A stretch of DNA of 64,000 bases from contig NZ_JAFLWW010000003.1 of assembly GCF_018555685.1 (NCBI RefSeq), forward strand, positions 310,001 to 374,000. Direction: 5' to 3'. Origin of the DNA: Aminobacter anthyllidis. GTDB taxonomy: Bacteria; Pseudomonadota; Alphaproteobacteria; Rhizobiales; Rhizobiaceae. Made by a program: the position numbers and the translations under genes. Under the pieces are notes generated by a model. That model was not told the DNA's origin and searched no databases. It saw only the letters and a program-made list of their open reading frames with translations. Positions 8,136-18,064 of the stretch are shown here, piece after piece (position 1 is the first letter of the stretch; each line of letters opens with the position of its first letter).

Positions 8136-9458
8136 GTGGGACCATTGAAAGGGTCTGGCTTGGACCAGCTAACAAATCGCCAGCAGCAGGCGAGCACACC
8201 CTCGATAGAGGTGGCACTCGGCCTCGACGGCAAAGGCCGCGCCACGCGCCGGCGCAAGGGCTGGCTCTGGCTGTTGGCGGCGCTGGTCGCCGCGGCTGGC
8301 GCCTATGCCGCCTATTTCTGGTTCGCAACGCCCTCCGAGAAACTGATCTACACCACGCAAGCCGCCGAGATCGGCGACCTGACCGTCGAGGTGTCGGCGA
8401 CAGGCAATTTGCAGCCCCTCACCCAGGTCGACATTTCGAGCGAGCTTTCGGGCGTCGTCCGTTCGGTCGCGGTGGTCGAAAACCAGCAGGTCAAGAAAGG
8501 CGACGTGCTCGCCGCTCTCGACACCACTCGGCTTTCGGCCCAGATCGAGCGCGCCCAGGCTTCCGCCAAGGCCGCCGCCGCCAAGGTCGAGGATACGCGC
8601 ACCACGCTGTCCCAGAATGCCCAAGCGCTGACCCGCGCCCAGGAGCTGACGAAACGCGGCATGGCCACCACCCAGGCGCTCGAAGCCGCCACCGCCGAGC
8701 GCGACCGGGCCCAGAGCGCCCTCGACATGGCCGAGGCCAACCTGGCGATCGCCGAGGCGGACCTCAAGCTGCAGCAGGCCGACCTTGCCAAGAGCACGAT
8801 CTACGCCCCGATCGACGGCGTTGTGCTGACGCGTTCGGTCAATCCGGGCCAGACGGTTGCGTCGTCCATGCAGGCGCCGGTCCTGTTCGTGCTCGCCGCC
8901 GATTTGTCCCAGATGGAGCTCAAGGCGGCCGTCGATGAAGCCGACATCGGCTCGGTGGCGAAAGGCCAGGACGCCCGCTTCACCGTCGATGCCTTTCCCG
9001 ACCGCAGCTTCAAGGCAACCATCCGCGACATTGCCTATGCCGCGGTCACGACCGACGGCGTGGTCACCTACAATGCCTGGCTCGACGTCGCCAATGACGA
9101 GCTTCTGCTGCGCCCGGGCATGACGGCGACGGTGTCGATCGTCACCCGCGAAGCCAAGGGCGTGCTGACAGTGCCGGCCACCGCCTTCCGCTACCGTCCG
9201 GTACCTGTCGCCCGCGGCGGTGGCTTCAGCCTGCAGAACCTGTTCCTCGGTCGCCCCAACCGCGGCCCGACCGACCGCAGTCGCCCGGCCTCGACGCCGA
9301 CCGACGGCTTGCGCACGCTCTATGTGCTCAAGAACGGCGCGCCGGTCGCGGTCAGGGTCAAGACCGGCTCTACCGACGGCGACCGCACCGAGATCGTCTC
9401 CGGCCTTGCGGCCGGCGATGCGGTCATCACCGCCTCGTCCTCCGCCAGGGCCAATTGA
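8136..9458 (+). CDS. MacA-like periplasmic adaptor (HlyD/RND membrane-fusion protein)
   Basis: Membrane-fusion subunit of 440 residues for the ABC efflux system that follows. A basic N-terminus precedes one membrane anchor (residues 43-63). Then come a lipoyl half-motif (about 80-125, GVVRSVAVVENQQVKKGDVL), an Ala/Gln-rich coiled-coil hairpin (about 130-215), the second lipoyl half (APIDGVVLTRSVNPGQ) and beta-barrel domains. The first in-frame start is a GTG at 8136; a TTG at 8160 with AAAGGG upstream is an alternative. The stop overlaps the ATPase gene. A MacAB-type system would export drugs, siderophores or peptides; the substrate is unknown. Confidence 0.85.
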   Translation: MGPLKGSGLDQLTNRQQQASTPSIEVALGLDGKGRATRRRKGWLWLLAALVAAAGAYAAYFWFATPSEKLIYTTQAAEIGDLTVEVSATGNLQPLTQVDISSELSGVVRSVAVVENQQVKKGDVLAALDTTRLSAQIERAQASAKAAAAKVEDTRTTLSQNAQALTRAQELTKRGMATTQALEAATAERDRAQSALDMAEANLAIAEADLKLQQADLAKSTIYAPIDGVVLTRSVNPGQTVASSMQAPVLFVLAADLSQMELKAAVDEADIGSVAKGQDARFTVDAFPDRSFKATIRDIAYAAVTTDGVVTYNAWLDVANDELLLRPGMTATVSIVTREAKGVLTVPATAFRYRPVPVARGGGFSLQNLFLGRPNRGPTDRSRPASTPTDGLRTLYVLKNGAPVAVRVKTGSTDGDRTEIVSGLAAGDAVITASSSARAN

Positions 9459-10171
9459 GCACGGTCATGGACACCGCGCCGCTCATCGTCTTCGACAAGG
9501 TCTGGAAGACCTATGGCCAGGGTGAGGCCGAGGTGCGGGCGCTCGCCGGCATCGATCTTGCGATCGGCCAGGGCGAGTTCGTCGCCATCATGGGTCCGTC
9601 GGGTTCGGGCAAGTCGACGGCAATGAACATTGTCGGTTGCCTCGATACGCCGACGTCTGGCCGATACGGCTTCATGGGCACCGACGCCGGCCGGCTCGAC
9701 CGCAACCGTCGCGCGGTCCTGCGCAATCTCTACATCGGCTTCGTTTTCCAGGGCTACAACCTGCTGCCGCGCACCACGGCGGCGGAGAATGTCGAGCTGC
9801 CGCTGATTTATCGCGGCGTCGCCGCCCATGAAAGGCGCGCGCTTGCCATGAAGGCGCTCGCCGAAGTCGGCCTCGAAGGCCGCGAGCACCACACGCCGGC
9901 CGAACTGTCCGGCGGCCAGCAGCAGCGCGTGGCGATCGCACGCGCCATCGTCACCCGCCCCACCCTTCTTGTCGCCGACGAACCGACCGGTAATCTCGAT
10001 ACCGCCCGCAGCCACGAAATCATGCAATTGCTGACCAGCCTCAATCAGGATGCTGGCCTCACCATCGTCATGGTCACCCACGAAGCCGACATCGCCGCCT
10101 ATGCCGGCCGCACCATCGCCTTCCGCGACGGCCACATCGCTTCCGACACCAAGAAGCGCGAGGCGGCATAG
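9455..10171 (+). CDS. MacB-like ABC transporter ATP-binding protein
   Basis: ATPase of 238 residues. Walker [10 protein letters not shown] is near residue 46, the signature [15 protein letters not shown] is at about 150, and Walker [13 protein letters not shown] follows, all typical of the MacB/LolD subfamily. In this system ATPase and permease are separate polypeptides, whereas E. coli MacB fuses them. The annotated start is a TTG overlapping the previous stop (TTGA); the ATG at 9467 is equally possible. The permease follows two bases after the stop. Confidence 0.9.
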   Translation: MSTVMDTAPLIVFDKVWKTYGQGEAEVRALAGIDLAIGQGEFVAIMGPSGSGKSTAMNIVGCLDTPTSGRYGFMGTDAGRLDRNRRAVLRNLYIGFVFQGYNLLPRTTAAENVELPLIYRGVAAHERRALAMKALAEVGLEGREHHTPAELSGGQQQRVAIARAIVTRPTLLVADEPTGNLDTARSHEIMQLLTSLNQDAGLTIVMVTHEADIAAYAGRTIAFRDGHIASDTKKREAA

Positions 10172-10173
10172 CG

Positions 10174-11385
10174 ATGATCTGGGAAACCGTCCGCCTCGCC
10201 CTTCGATCGGTCCGCCGCAACGCGCTGCGCTCGTTCCTGACGCTTCTCGGCATCGTCATCGGCGTTGCCGCCGTCATCGCCATGCTGACGATCGGCAGCG
10301 GCACCACCGAGAAGGTCAAGGCCGACATTTCGCAGCTCGGCAGCAACCTGCTGATTGTCCGCGCCGGCCGCCCCGCCGCGCCCGGCTCGGGCCCGCAGCA
10401 GACCATCCGCCAGTTCGGCGACAAGGAGGTCGCGGCCCTGACCGCCCATCTCGAAGGCGTGCGCGCTGTTTCGCCGGCCTCGCAGAAGCAGGTGCGCGTG
10501 GTCTTTGGCACCGAGAGCCTGACCTCGTCCATCACCGGCACCGACAACGCCTATCTCGATGCCCGCGACTGGAAGGTCGCTTCAGGAAGGTCGTTCAGCG
10601 AGTCCGAGGTGCGCGGCGGCGTCAATGTCTGCCTGATCGGCGAAACCGTGCGCCAGCAGTTCTTTGGCTCAGGCGACCCCGACGGTGCCGCGATCCGCAT
10701 CGGCCGCGTCAGCTGCAAGGTCATCGGCCTGCTTGAGCCAAAGGGTTATTCCGGCTTCGGCCAGGACCAGGACAATGTCGTGCTGATGCCGCTTCAGGCG
10801 TTCCAGCGCCGCATCGCCGGCAACCGCGACATCGACAACATCTATGTCGCCGCCGACGATGCCACGCCCACGCAGGTCGTCCAGACACGCATCGAAGACA
10901 TCATGCGCGACGTCAGGCGCGTCACCGCCGACCGCGAGGACGATTTTGCGGTCCGCGACATGACCCAGATCGCCGACGCCATGGCCAGCGCCACGGCCAC
11001 CATGACCGGCATGTTGGGTGCGGTCGCCGGCGTCAGCCTGCTCGTCGGCGGCATCGGCATCATGAACATCATGCTGGTGTCGGTTACCGAGCGCACGCGC
11101 GAGATCGGCATTCGCCTTGCCATCGGCGCGCATGAAAAGCACATCCTGATCCAGTTCCTGGTCGAGGCGACGGTGCTGTCGCTGCTCGGCGGGTTGATCG
11201 GTATCGCCATCGGCCTGGCGTTGGCGGGAGCCGCCTCGCTCGCGCTATCGATCCCGTTCGCGCCAAGCCTCGCCGTGGTGCTGCTTGCCGTCGGCTTTTC
11301 GGCGCTGATCGGCATGGTGTTCGGCTTCTTCCCCGCCCTGCGCGGCGCGCGCCTCGACCCGATCGAAGCGCTCAGGCACGAATAG
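10174..11385 (+). CDS. MacB-like ABC transporter permease (FtsX-type)
   Basis: Permease of 403 residues. A first membrane helix at about residues 20-42 (ALRSFLTLLGIVIGVAAVIA) is followed by a large periplasmic MacB-PCD-like domain (about 45-250) and three more helices in the last third. The FtsX signature around TREIGIRLAIGAHEKHI connects to the ATPase. It completes the adaptor-ATPase-permease operon at 8136-11385. No outer-membrane TolC partner is in the window. Confidence 0.9.
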   Translation: MIWETVRLALRSVRRNALRSFLTLLGIVIGVAAVIAMLTIGSGTTEKVKADISQLGSNLLIVRAGRPAAPGSGPQQTIRQFGDKEVAALTAHLEGVRAVSPASQKQVRVVFGTESLTSSITGTDNAYLDARDWKVASGRSFSESEVRGGVNVCLIGETVRQQFFGSGDPDGAAIRIGRVSCKVIGLLEPKGYSGFGQDQDNVVLMPLQAFQRRIAGNRDIDNIYVAADDATPTQVVQTRIEDIMRDVRRVTADREDDFAVRDMTQIADAMASATATMTGMLGAVAGVSLLVGGIGIMNIMLVSVTERTREIGIRLAIGAHEKHILIQFLVEATVLSLLGGLIGIAIGLALAGAASLALSIPFAPSLAVVLLAVGFSALIGMVFGFFPALRGARLDPIEALRHE

Positions 11386-11386
11386 C

Positions 11387-11836
11387 CTATTTCTTCAGCA
11401 GCGTGTTTGCCGTGCCTTCCTCGACCTGGTCGATGACCAGCAGCTTGACCGGCTCGGCACCGACATTGGCGCCCTGGTGCCACGCGCCGATCATCTCGAC
11501 GATGAAGTCGCCCTTCTTGTAGCTGGTGCTCTTGCCGGTTTCGGCGTTGGTCACCTGCAGCTGGCCTTCGAGCACATAGGCGTAGCGCGCCGACGGGTGC
11601 ATATGCACCGGCAGCGACGCCCCGGGCGGAATCTCGAAGGAAGAAACCAGCACCTGCACGTTCTTCTGCGGCAGTGTGATCGGCTGTCCGTTCGCGGTCA
11701 CCGTCGTCGACGCCAGCGGCGTCACCACAACCTTGGCGGCAGGCGTGCTGTCGAGGGCACCGGCAGCGCTGCTCTGGAACAGGGCCAGTGCTATGGCACC
11801 GGACAGAATACTCGCACGTCTAAGAAACATGGCCAT
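11387..11836 (-). CDS. Secreted cupin-domain protein
   Basis: Protein of 149 residues with a signal peptide (about residues 1-27, ending SSAAGALD) and a single cupin barrel. The metal-binding first motif is represented by HMHPSARYAYVLEG and the second by GAWHQGANVG. It is probably periplasmic. A run of six G residues lies five bases before the ATG at 11836. It converges with the permease gene with one base between them. Secreted cupins of this kind have no assigned reaction; small-molecule binding or a dioxygenase-like activity are possibilities. Confidence 0.75.
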   Translation of the reverse strand: MAMFLRRASILSGAIALALFQSSAAGALDSTPAAKVVVTPLASTTVTANGQPITLPQKNVQVLVSSFEIPPGASLPVHMHPSARYAYVLEGQLQVTNAETGKSTSYKKGDFIVEMIGAWHQGANVGAEPVKLLVIDQVEEGTANTLLKK

Positions 11837-11940
11837 CGAATCCCCCCGAGATGCCGCAAGAAACTACGGCAACTTGTGACGCAGCGGCATCGGGCAAGCA
11901 AGGACTTCCAGCAATACTTCCCGGGCGCCAGACAGCGACC

Positions 11941-12654
11941 TCAGCCTTTGGAAAAATGCCATTCCACCAGCGGGCGCATATGCGGCATCAGGTTATCGGG
12001 CAGATCGCCCATGCCGCGAATGATCACCGGCCCTTCGATCTCCGGGTCCGGATCGCCCGCCACGAAGCGCTCGATGCGAGCCGCCACCTCGTCGGCAGTC
12101 TCGGCCAGATGGTAGCAGCGCACGATCGCCGTGCCGGTGTCCCCCGACAACGCATAACAGCGCTCTTCGCCGCGGGCCTCGCCAAGCTCGAGCCCGGTCT
12201 CCTCGCGCACCTCGCGCGCCATGTTGTAGTCGAGGTCGACGAGCCCATCGCGAAAGTCTTCCGGCTCGAATGAGCCGGCGGCGAAGTAGACCTTGCCGGC
12301 ATTGACCGTATGCGCGCCCATGCGGATCGCCACCAGCGCGTTGTCGCTGGAGATCAGCATGGCATGCGCGAAGGAATGTTCGGCGCTGCTGATGGGCTTC
12401 AACTTGCGCCAGAGCATGAAGGTCGAGAAGCGGACGGCGTGGCAGTGTCCGGTCAGCCGGTTCTCGGCATAGGCAAGCTCCGACAGCAGCACCACCGTGC
12501 CGTCGAACATCGCCGGCTTCAGTGCCTTCTCAGCTGCCCAGTTGGCGGCGATCGCCTCGGCATTGTCGCGCTCGAACGGATGCGGCTCGGGGTCGAGGCG
12601 CACGTCGACGACGTCGACCGGCAGGATCTGGTTGCGCGGAATGTCGAATGCCAA
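11941..12654 (-). CDS. NUDIX hydrolase
   Basis: Protein of 237 residues. The core of the Nudix box, REVREETGLEL (near residue 150), is intact and carries the metal-binding glutamates. The upstream Gly and Glu of the consensus G-x5-E-x7-REUxEExGU are not at the expected spacing, so the box is degenerate in its first half. The start appears to be a TTG at 12654 with GAGAG upstream. It follows the EEP-family gene by nine bases on the same strand, so they are probably co-transcribed. The substrate cannot be inferred. Confidence 0.75.
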   Translation of the reverse strand: MAFDIPRNQILPVDVVDVRLDPEPHPFERDNAEAIAANWAAEKALKPAMFDGTVVLLSELAYAENRLTGHCHAVRFSTFMLWRKLKPISSAEHSFAHAMLISSDNALVAIRMGAHTVNAGKVYFAAGSFEPEDFRDGLVDLDYNMAREVREETGLELGEARGEERCYALSGDTGTAIVRCYHLAETADEVAARIERFVAGDPDPEIEGPVIIRGMGDLPDNLMPHMRPLVEWHFSKG

Positions 12655-12663
12655 TGAAATCTC

Positions 12664-13776
12664 TCAGGTGATGCCAAGCGTCACGGCCACCGGGCAGTGA
12701 TCGGAGGCCTTCGGCCTGTCCCAGCCAGCGCGCGGATAACGTTCTACTTCTTGCCCGGGCGGGAAGATGGTGCGCCAGGGCTGGCCGCGACGCACGATGT
12801 CAGGCACCGCCTGCGCATTTGTCCGCGCCAGTGCCGGCGACAACAGGATGTAGTCGAGCTGGCACAAGTGCCGCTCCAGCGGCCCGCGTGTGTGATAAAG
12901 CGTCCAGCGCTCCATCTCGGGGCTTCTTTCGACGATGTTTTCGGCAAAGCCGTCGCCCAGGAAGACATCGAGACAAGAGGCGGTCTCGTTGACGACTGTG
13001 AAATTGTAGCCCTGGTAGGCGTCGCCGCCGATCACCAGCCGCTGGCGATAGTCGTTCATGTCGCCGCAGATGACCCAGCGCTTCTCGCCGGTATGGTCCT
13101 TGCCGAAGCGGTCCTCGATGATCCGCCTGACAGCCTTGGCCTCGGCGACGCGGACCGGCATCGTCGCGTCGCGTCCGTTCAGCCCGTTGCGCGGCGAGCC
13201 CATCGACTTGAAGTGCACCGAATAGATGGTCAACGGCTTGCCGCCGATCTTGACGTCGATCTCCAGGCAGTCGCGCCGGAAAATACGTTCGAACGGCTCC
13301 TGGCCGAGGCCGGCGAGTTCGGGCGTGTGCAGCCCGAATTGCTCGAAGGTGACATGCGCGTGGCTGGTCATGCGCAGGAACTCGATCGGCTCGCCGTGCG
13401 AAGTTTCCGCCCGCATCATCACCGCGACGTCGATGCCGCGCGAATCATTGCCGGAGGTCGTATATTTGTGCTGGTAGCCCTGCCCCACCATCTTGAACAG
13501 ATAGCCGTATTCGAAGGCTTTCAGCGCCTCGATGTTGTCGACCTCCTGCAGGCAGATGATGTCGGCGCGGGTCTCGGCGATCGCCAGTGCCGTCAGCTGG
13601 CGCATGTCGTCGGCATGCGCGATCGCGCGCGCCTGCTCGAGCAACCGGTACTCGGCCTCGCTGTGGATCTCGAACAGAGCGAGCGTTCGATCCTCGTTGA
13701 GCTGATTGCGGTAGCCGGAATAATCGAACCTGTTCATCAGGTTCTCGACATTGAAGGTGGCAAGGCGCAGCGACAT
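12664..13776 (-). CDS. Endonuclease/exonuclease/phosphatase (EEP) family protein
   Basis: Protein of 370 residues in the EEP (DNase I-like) superfamily. The conserved blocks are all visible: ATFNVENL at the N-terminus, ICLQEVDNI with the metal-binding Glu, VHFKSMGSPRNG, VICGDMND, and SDHCPVAV near the C-terminus with the catalytic His. No signal peptide is seen, so it is probably cytoplasmic. The ATG at 13776 starts directly with the first block; a longer frame adds 16 unlikely residues. It is upstream of the NUDIX gene by nine bases. Nucleic acid, nucleotide or phosphoester substrates are all possible. Confidence 0.8.
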   Translation of the reverse strand: MSLRLATFNVENLMNRFDYSGYRNQLNEDRTLALFEIHSEAEYRLLEQARAIAHADDMRQLTALAIAETRADIICLQEVDNIEALKAFEYGYLFKMVGQGYQHKYTTSGNDSRGIDVAVMMRAETSHGEPIEFLRMTSHAHVTFEQFGLHTPELAGLGQEPFERIFRRDCLEIDVKIGGKPLTIYSVHFKSMGSPRNGLNGRDATMPVRVAEAKAVRRIIEDRFGKDHTGEKRWVICGDMNDYRQRLVIGGDAYQGYNFTVVNETASCLDVFLGDGFAENIVERSPEMERWTLYHTRGPLERHLCQLDYILLSPALARTNAQAVPDIVRRGQPWRTIFPPGQEVERYPRAGWDRPKASDHCPVAVTLGIT

Positions 13777-13943
13777 GTCGCGAGCATTGCCTTCATGTCG
13801 GGTCAAACACAAGAGCCCAAACACAAGTCCGCAGGGAAGCGCGTGCGTTCATTCTCCGTTCAGGCTGAAAGGCGGAATATGCCCTATCTCCATCGAAATT
13901 TGGGGGCATGGAGCCTTTGGGATTCGGACATCAGGAGACGATC

Positions 13944-14450
13944 ATGAACCTCTCATCCCTTGCACGTTCCGGGCTCGTCGCGCTCGGTCTTGTCACCGGC
14001 CTGCCGCTGGCTGCATCGGCTTCGCCAGCCGGCATCGGCCAGATGCCGTCGCATGTTCCACAGGCAGCGCAGAACGTCATTCCCGCCCAGAGCCATTTCT
14101 GCCCTCCGGGCAGCCGTTGCTCCGTTCGCCGCGACGGCTGGCGGGGGGACGGTTGGCGCCATAACAACTGGCGTGGCGACCGCTGGCGTGACGACTGGCG
14201 CTGGCGCCATCGCCCGCACCGGCGCCATTTCAGGAGCGGCATCTATCTGAATTTCGGCATTCCGGCCTACCGCTACTACGAGCCGCGCTACTACCAGCCG
14301 CGCTATGTCCAGCCGCGCCGCATCTATCGCGGCGGCGGGTCGGCGCACGTCCAGTGGTGCTACGACCGCTATCGCTCGTACCGGGCCTGGGACAACACCT
14401 TCCAGCCCTACAACGGTCCGCGCCGGCAGTGCTGGTCGCCCTATAGCTGA
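13944..14450 (+). CDS. BA14K-family secreted protein
   Basis: Protein of 168 residues with a signal peptide (about residues 1-27). A Trp/Arg/Asp/His-rich middle follows (repeated WRGD, WRDDW and RYYEPRYYQPRY). The C-terminal BA14K motif is HVQWCYDRYRSYRAWDNTFQ with a second cysteine in RRQCWSPY. BA14K is a lectin-like immunoreactive protein first described in Brucella and is widespread in Rhizobiales. AGGAG lies six bases before the ATG. A terminator follows at 14470, so it is a single-gene unit. It is probably periplasmic or surface-attached. Confidence 0.85.
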   Translation: MNLSSLARSGLVALGLVTGLPLAASASPAGIGQMPSHVPQAAQNVIPAQSHFCPPGSRCSVRRDGWRGDGWRHNNWRGDRWRDDWRWRHRPHRRHFRSGIYLNFGIPAYRYYEPRYYQPRYVQPRRIYRGGGSAHVQWCYDRYRSYRAWDNTFQPYNGPRRQCWSPYS

Positions 14451-14469
14451 GACGGATCGAAAATAACGG

Positions 14470-14499
14470 AAACGGCGTCGCGCGAGCGGCGCCGTTTTT
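14470..14499 (+). terminator. Rho-independent terminator after the BA14K gene
   Basis: AAACGGCG (14470-14477) pairs with CGCCGTTT (14490-14497). The inner CGC/GCG can pair as well, and the stem is followed by TTTTTC. It begins 20 bases after the stop. Confidence 0.85.
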
Positions 14500-14540
14500 C
14501 TGTCAAATGTGATGAACAGCTAAACAACGGCTTTCCGCTG

Positions 14541-14570
14541 CAACAAGCTGTTGTTTACACATGATGTGTA
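14541..14570 (+). promoter_or_regulatory. Two adjacent dyads upstream of the PilZ gene
   Basis: CAACA-AGC-TGTTG (14541-14553) is followed by TACACAT-G-ATGTGTA (14556-14570), a perfect 7-1-7 palindrome. They lie 46-75 bases before the PilZ start, within or next to the probable promoter, and suit binding of a dimeric regulator. The regulator is unknown. Confidence 0.45.
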
Positions 14571-14615
14571 GAACGAAGAATACCGGGAGGATTTTCTATT
14601 CTGGGTTGAGAACTT

Positions 14616-14921
14616 ATGACGGTCGACAACGCCGAGATCGCCGAAAACGAACTGCGCCGCGAGCGTCGTAACCGCGTCCTCAAGGGCGCGGCGATCCTGA
14701 CTGGGATCACCAATTCGGAGATCCGTTGCACCATTCGCAACATGCATCTGAACGGCGCTGAGATCAAAATCCCGCTCGAAAGCCGCGTTCCCGATCAATT
14801 CCTGCTCTATGTGCCTGTCGATGGCATCGCCTATCGATGCATCGTGCGCTGGCGCAAGACCGACCGCATCGGCGTCCAGTTCGAAGGCACCGAGCCCAAG
14901 CCGCACTGGCATTACGGCTGA
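14616..14921 (+). CDS. PilZ-domain protein (c-di-GMP binding)
   Basis: Protein of 101 residues that is essentially one PilZ domain. The arginine-rich N-terminal motif is RRERRNRV (about residues 14-21), and NMHLNGAEI corresponds to the D/N-x-S-x-x-G motif, here with His in place of Ser. The pair binds c-di-GMP in characterised members. The ATG at 14616 is the first in-frame start because a TGA lies just upstream. Two GGDEF proteins encoded at 38950 and 49361 could supply the ligand. The output partner is unknown. Confidence 0.8.
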   Translation: MTVDNAEIAENELRRERRNRVLKGAAILTGITNSEIRCTIRNMHLNGAEIKIPLESRVPDQFLLYVPVDGIAYRCIVRWRKTDRIGVQFEGTEPKPHWHYG

Positions 14922-14946
14922 CCAGCCACCTCCATTTTCAGTCACG

Positions 14947-14980
14947 AAGAAGGCCGGCGGATTGCTCCGCCGGCCTTCTT
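14947..14980. terminator. Bidirectional hairpin terminator between the PilZ gene and ilvC
   Basis: Perfect 15-bp arms (AAGAAGGCCGGCGGA at 14947-14961 and its complement at 14966-14980) close a TTGC loop. T-rich sequence follows on both strands. It serves the PilZ gene and, after a 170-base tail, ilvC. Confidence 0.8.
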
Positions 14981-15050
14981 GATTCTGACGCTTAGTGCCA
15001 ATTTCCCCTGCCGAACCAAGCCGGTCGGCAGGGCAGAATGGAGGCGGAGC

Positions 15051-15091
15051 CTTAGTTCTTGGTCTTGTCGACCAGCTGGTCCCTGGCGATC
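15051..15091 (-). repeat. Duplicated 3' end of ilvC
   Basis: Bases 15051-15080 repeat 15150-15179 exactly, including the ilvC stop codon and the codons for the last residues (LVDKTKN). The match continues to about 15090 with two differences. The offset is 99 bases. The copy lies downstream of the real stop and is not preceded by the rest of ilvC, so it is a partial tandem duplication rather than a second gene. Confidence 0.85.
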
Positions 15092-15150
15092 TCCCGCGCG
15101 CCCGCAGGGCAAAGCCCGAGGACGCGCAAAAGAAGAACTGTGGATCGCTC

Positions 15151-16850
<1,700 letters not shown>

Positions 16851-16890
16851 CGTTCCCGGCCTGCCACGTCACCGGCTCGCCTCAAATGAG

Positions 16891-16910
16891 ACCGTACCGT
16901 ACGTTACGGT
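16891..16910 (-). promoter_or_regulatory. Probable TetR operator upstream of the TetR-ilvC unit
   Basis: ACCGTA-C-CGTACG-T-TACGGT is a 20-bp palindrome with a single mismatched pair, centred on CGTACG. Size and symmetry fit TetR-family operators. It lies 41 bases upstream of the TetR start codon. Confidence 0.6.
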
Positions 16911-17055
16911 TCGGCTTATGCCGCAAAATTATTGACCTCGCAATGGGTAACTTCGCTGCATCCGACGATTGTCCTCCAGTCGCGCAACTTGGCGCGAATG
17001 GACGTGGTGCGTGTCCGTCAAGCTGCCGTGCGCGGACCGACGTGCAGCAGTGCGC

Positions 17056-17976
17056 TCAGCCTTGTCCGGAACCAGCGAGATCAACTGTCTCCACCAGGAA
17101 ATCGAGCAGGGCCCTCACCCGCGCCGGCACTGGGCCGCCGCTGCCCAGAAAGACCGCGTGGACATCTTCGAGGTCGCCGGGATTGGCCTCTTCGAGCACC
17201 GTGACCAATCTGCCGGCCACAAGATCGTCGCGCACCTGGAACGCTGCCATCCGGGCAAGTCCGAGCCCGGCCAGCGCCAGCGCGCGCAAGGCCTCGCCGT
17301 CGCTGGCCTGGGCATTGCCGGTTGGCATGACCTCGACAACGATGCCGTCCTGCAGGAGCGGCCATCCCGGCATGCTGCGGACATAGGACGGCCCGAGCAG
17401 ATTGTGCCCCTTCAACTCGTCGGCGTTGCGCGGCATTGACCGCGTCGCAAAATGGGCTGGCGCGCCGACGATCGTCATGCGGGTTGCGCCGAGTTTGCGC
17501 GCGACGAGGCTGGAGCTCCTCATCGGCCCCGCGCGGATCGCCACGTCGGCGCGTGCATCCAGCAGGTCGACAACTGTGTCGGACAAGGCGACATCCACCG
17601 AGATATCGGGGTACCGGGCCAGGAACTGCGGCAGCAGCGGCAGCAGGAAATGCGTGCCGAACGGCACATTGGTATTGACGCGCAGGCGCCCGCGTGGCGC
17701 CTCGCCGGCTGCCGCGCATTGCTCCGCTTCCCTGAGGTCGGCGAGGATGACGACGCTGCGCTCATAAAAGGCGCAGCCTTCCGGCGTCAGCTGCAGGCGG
17801 CGGGTCGAACGGTTGACCAGCCGCGTGCCGAGCCGGTTCTCCAGCCGCGAAACCAGCTTGCTGACAGCCGAAGGCGACATCGCCAGGGCGCGTGCCGCAG
17901 CCGAAAACCCGCCGCTCTCCACGGCCCGGACAAACACTTCCATTTCGCCGAAGCGGTTGACGTCCACGCGCATCAT
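17056..17976 (-). CDS. LysR-family transcriptional regulator
   Basis: Regulator of 306 residues. The N-terminal winged helix (about residues 8-66) contains GGFSAAARALAMSPSAVSKLVSRLE, followed by a linker helix and a two-lobed effector domain (about 95-295). It belongs to the large DsdA/AaeR-like group that often controls an adjacent divergent oxidoreductase. The divergent neighbour begins 88 bases away and encodes a PRISE-type reductase, the most likely target. No classical T-N11-A site stands out in the short intergenic region. Confidence 0.88.
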   Translation of the reverse strand: MMRVDVNRFGEMEVFVRAVESGGFSAAARALAMSPSAVSKLVSRLENRLGTRLVNRSTRRLQLTPEGCAFYERSVVILADLREAEQCAAAGEAPRGRLRVNTNVPFGTHFLLPLLPQFLARYPDISVDVALSDTVVDLLDARADVAIRAGPMRSSSLVARKLGATRMTIVGAPAHFATRSMPRNADELKGHNLLGPSYVRSMPGWPLLQDGIVVEVMPTGNAQASDGEALRALALAGLGLARMAAFQVRDDLVAGRLVTVLEEANPGDLEDVHAVFLGSGGPVPARVRALLDFLVETVDLAGSGQG

Positions 17977-18064
17977 TGTGAATTCACGTCATAAATCCTT
18001 CGCCAGCTCGACGCCTACTTCATCCTGCTCGCCGCGTCCATATCAACGGTTCACGGAGATATGG

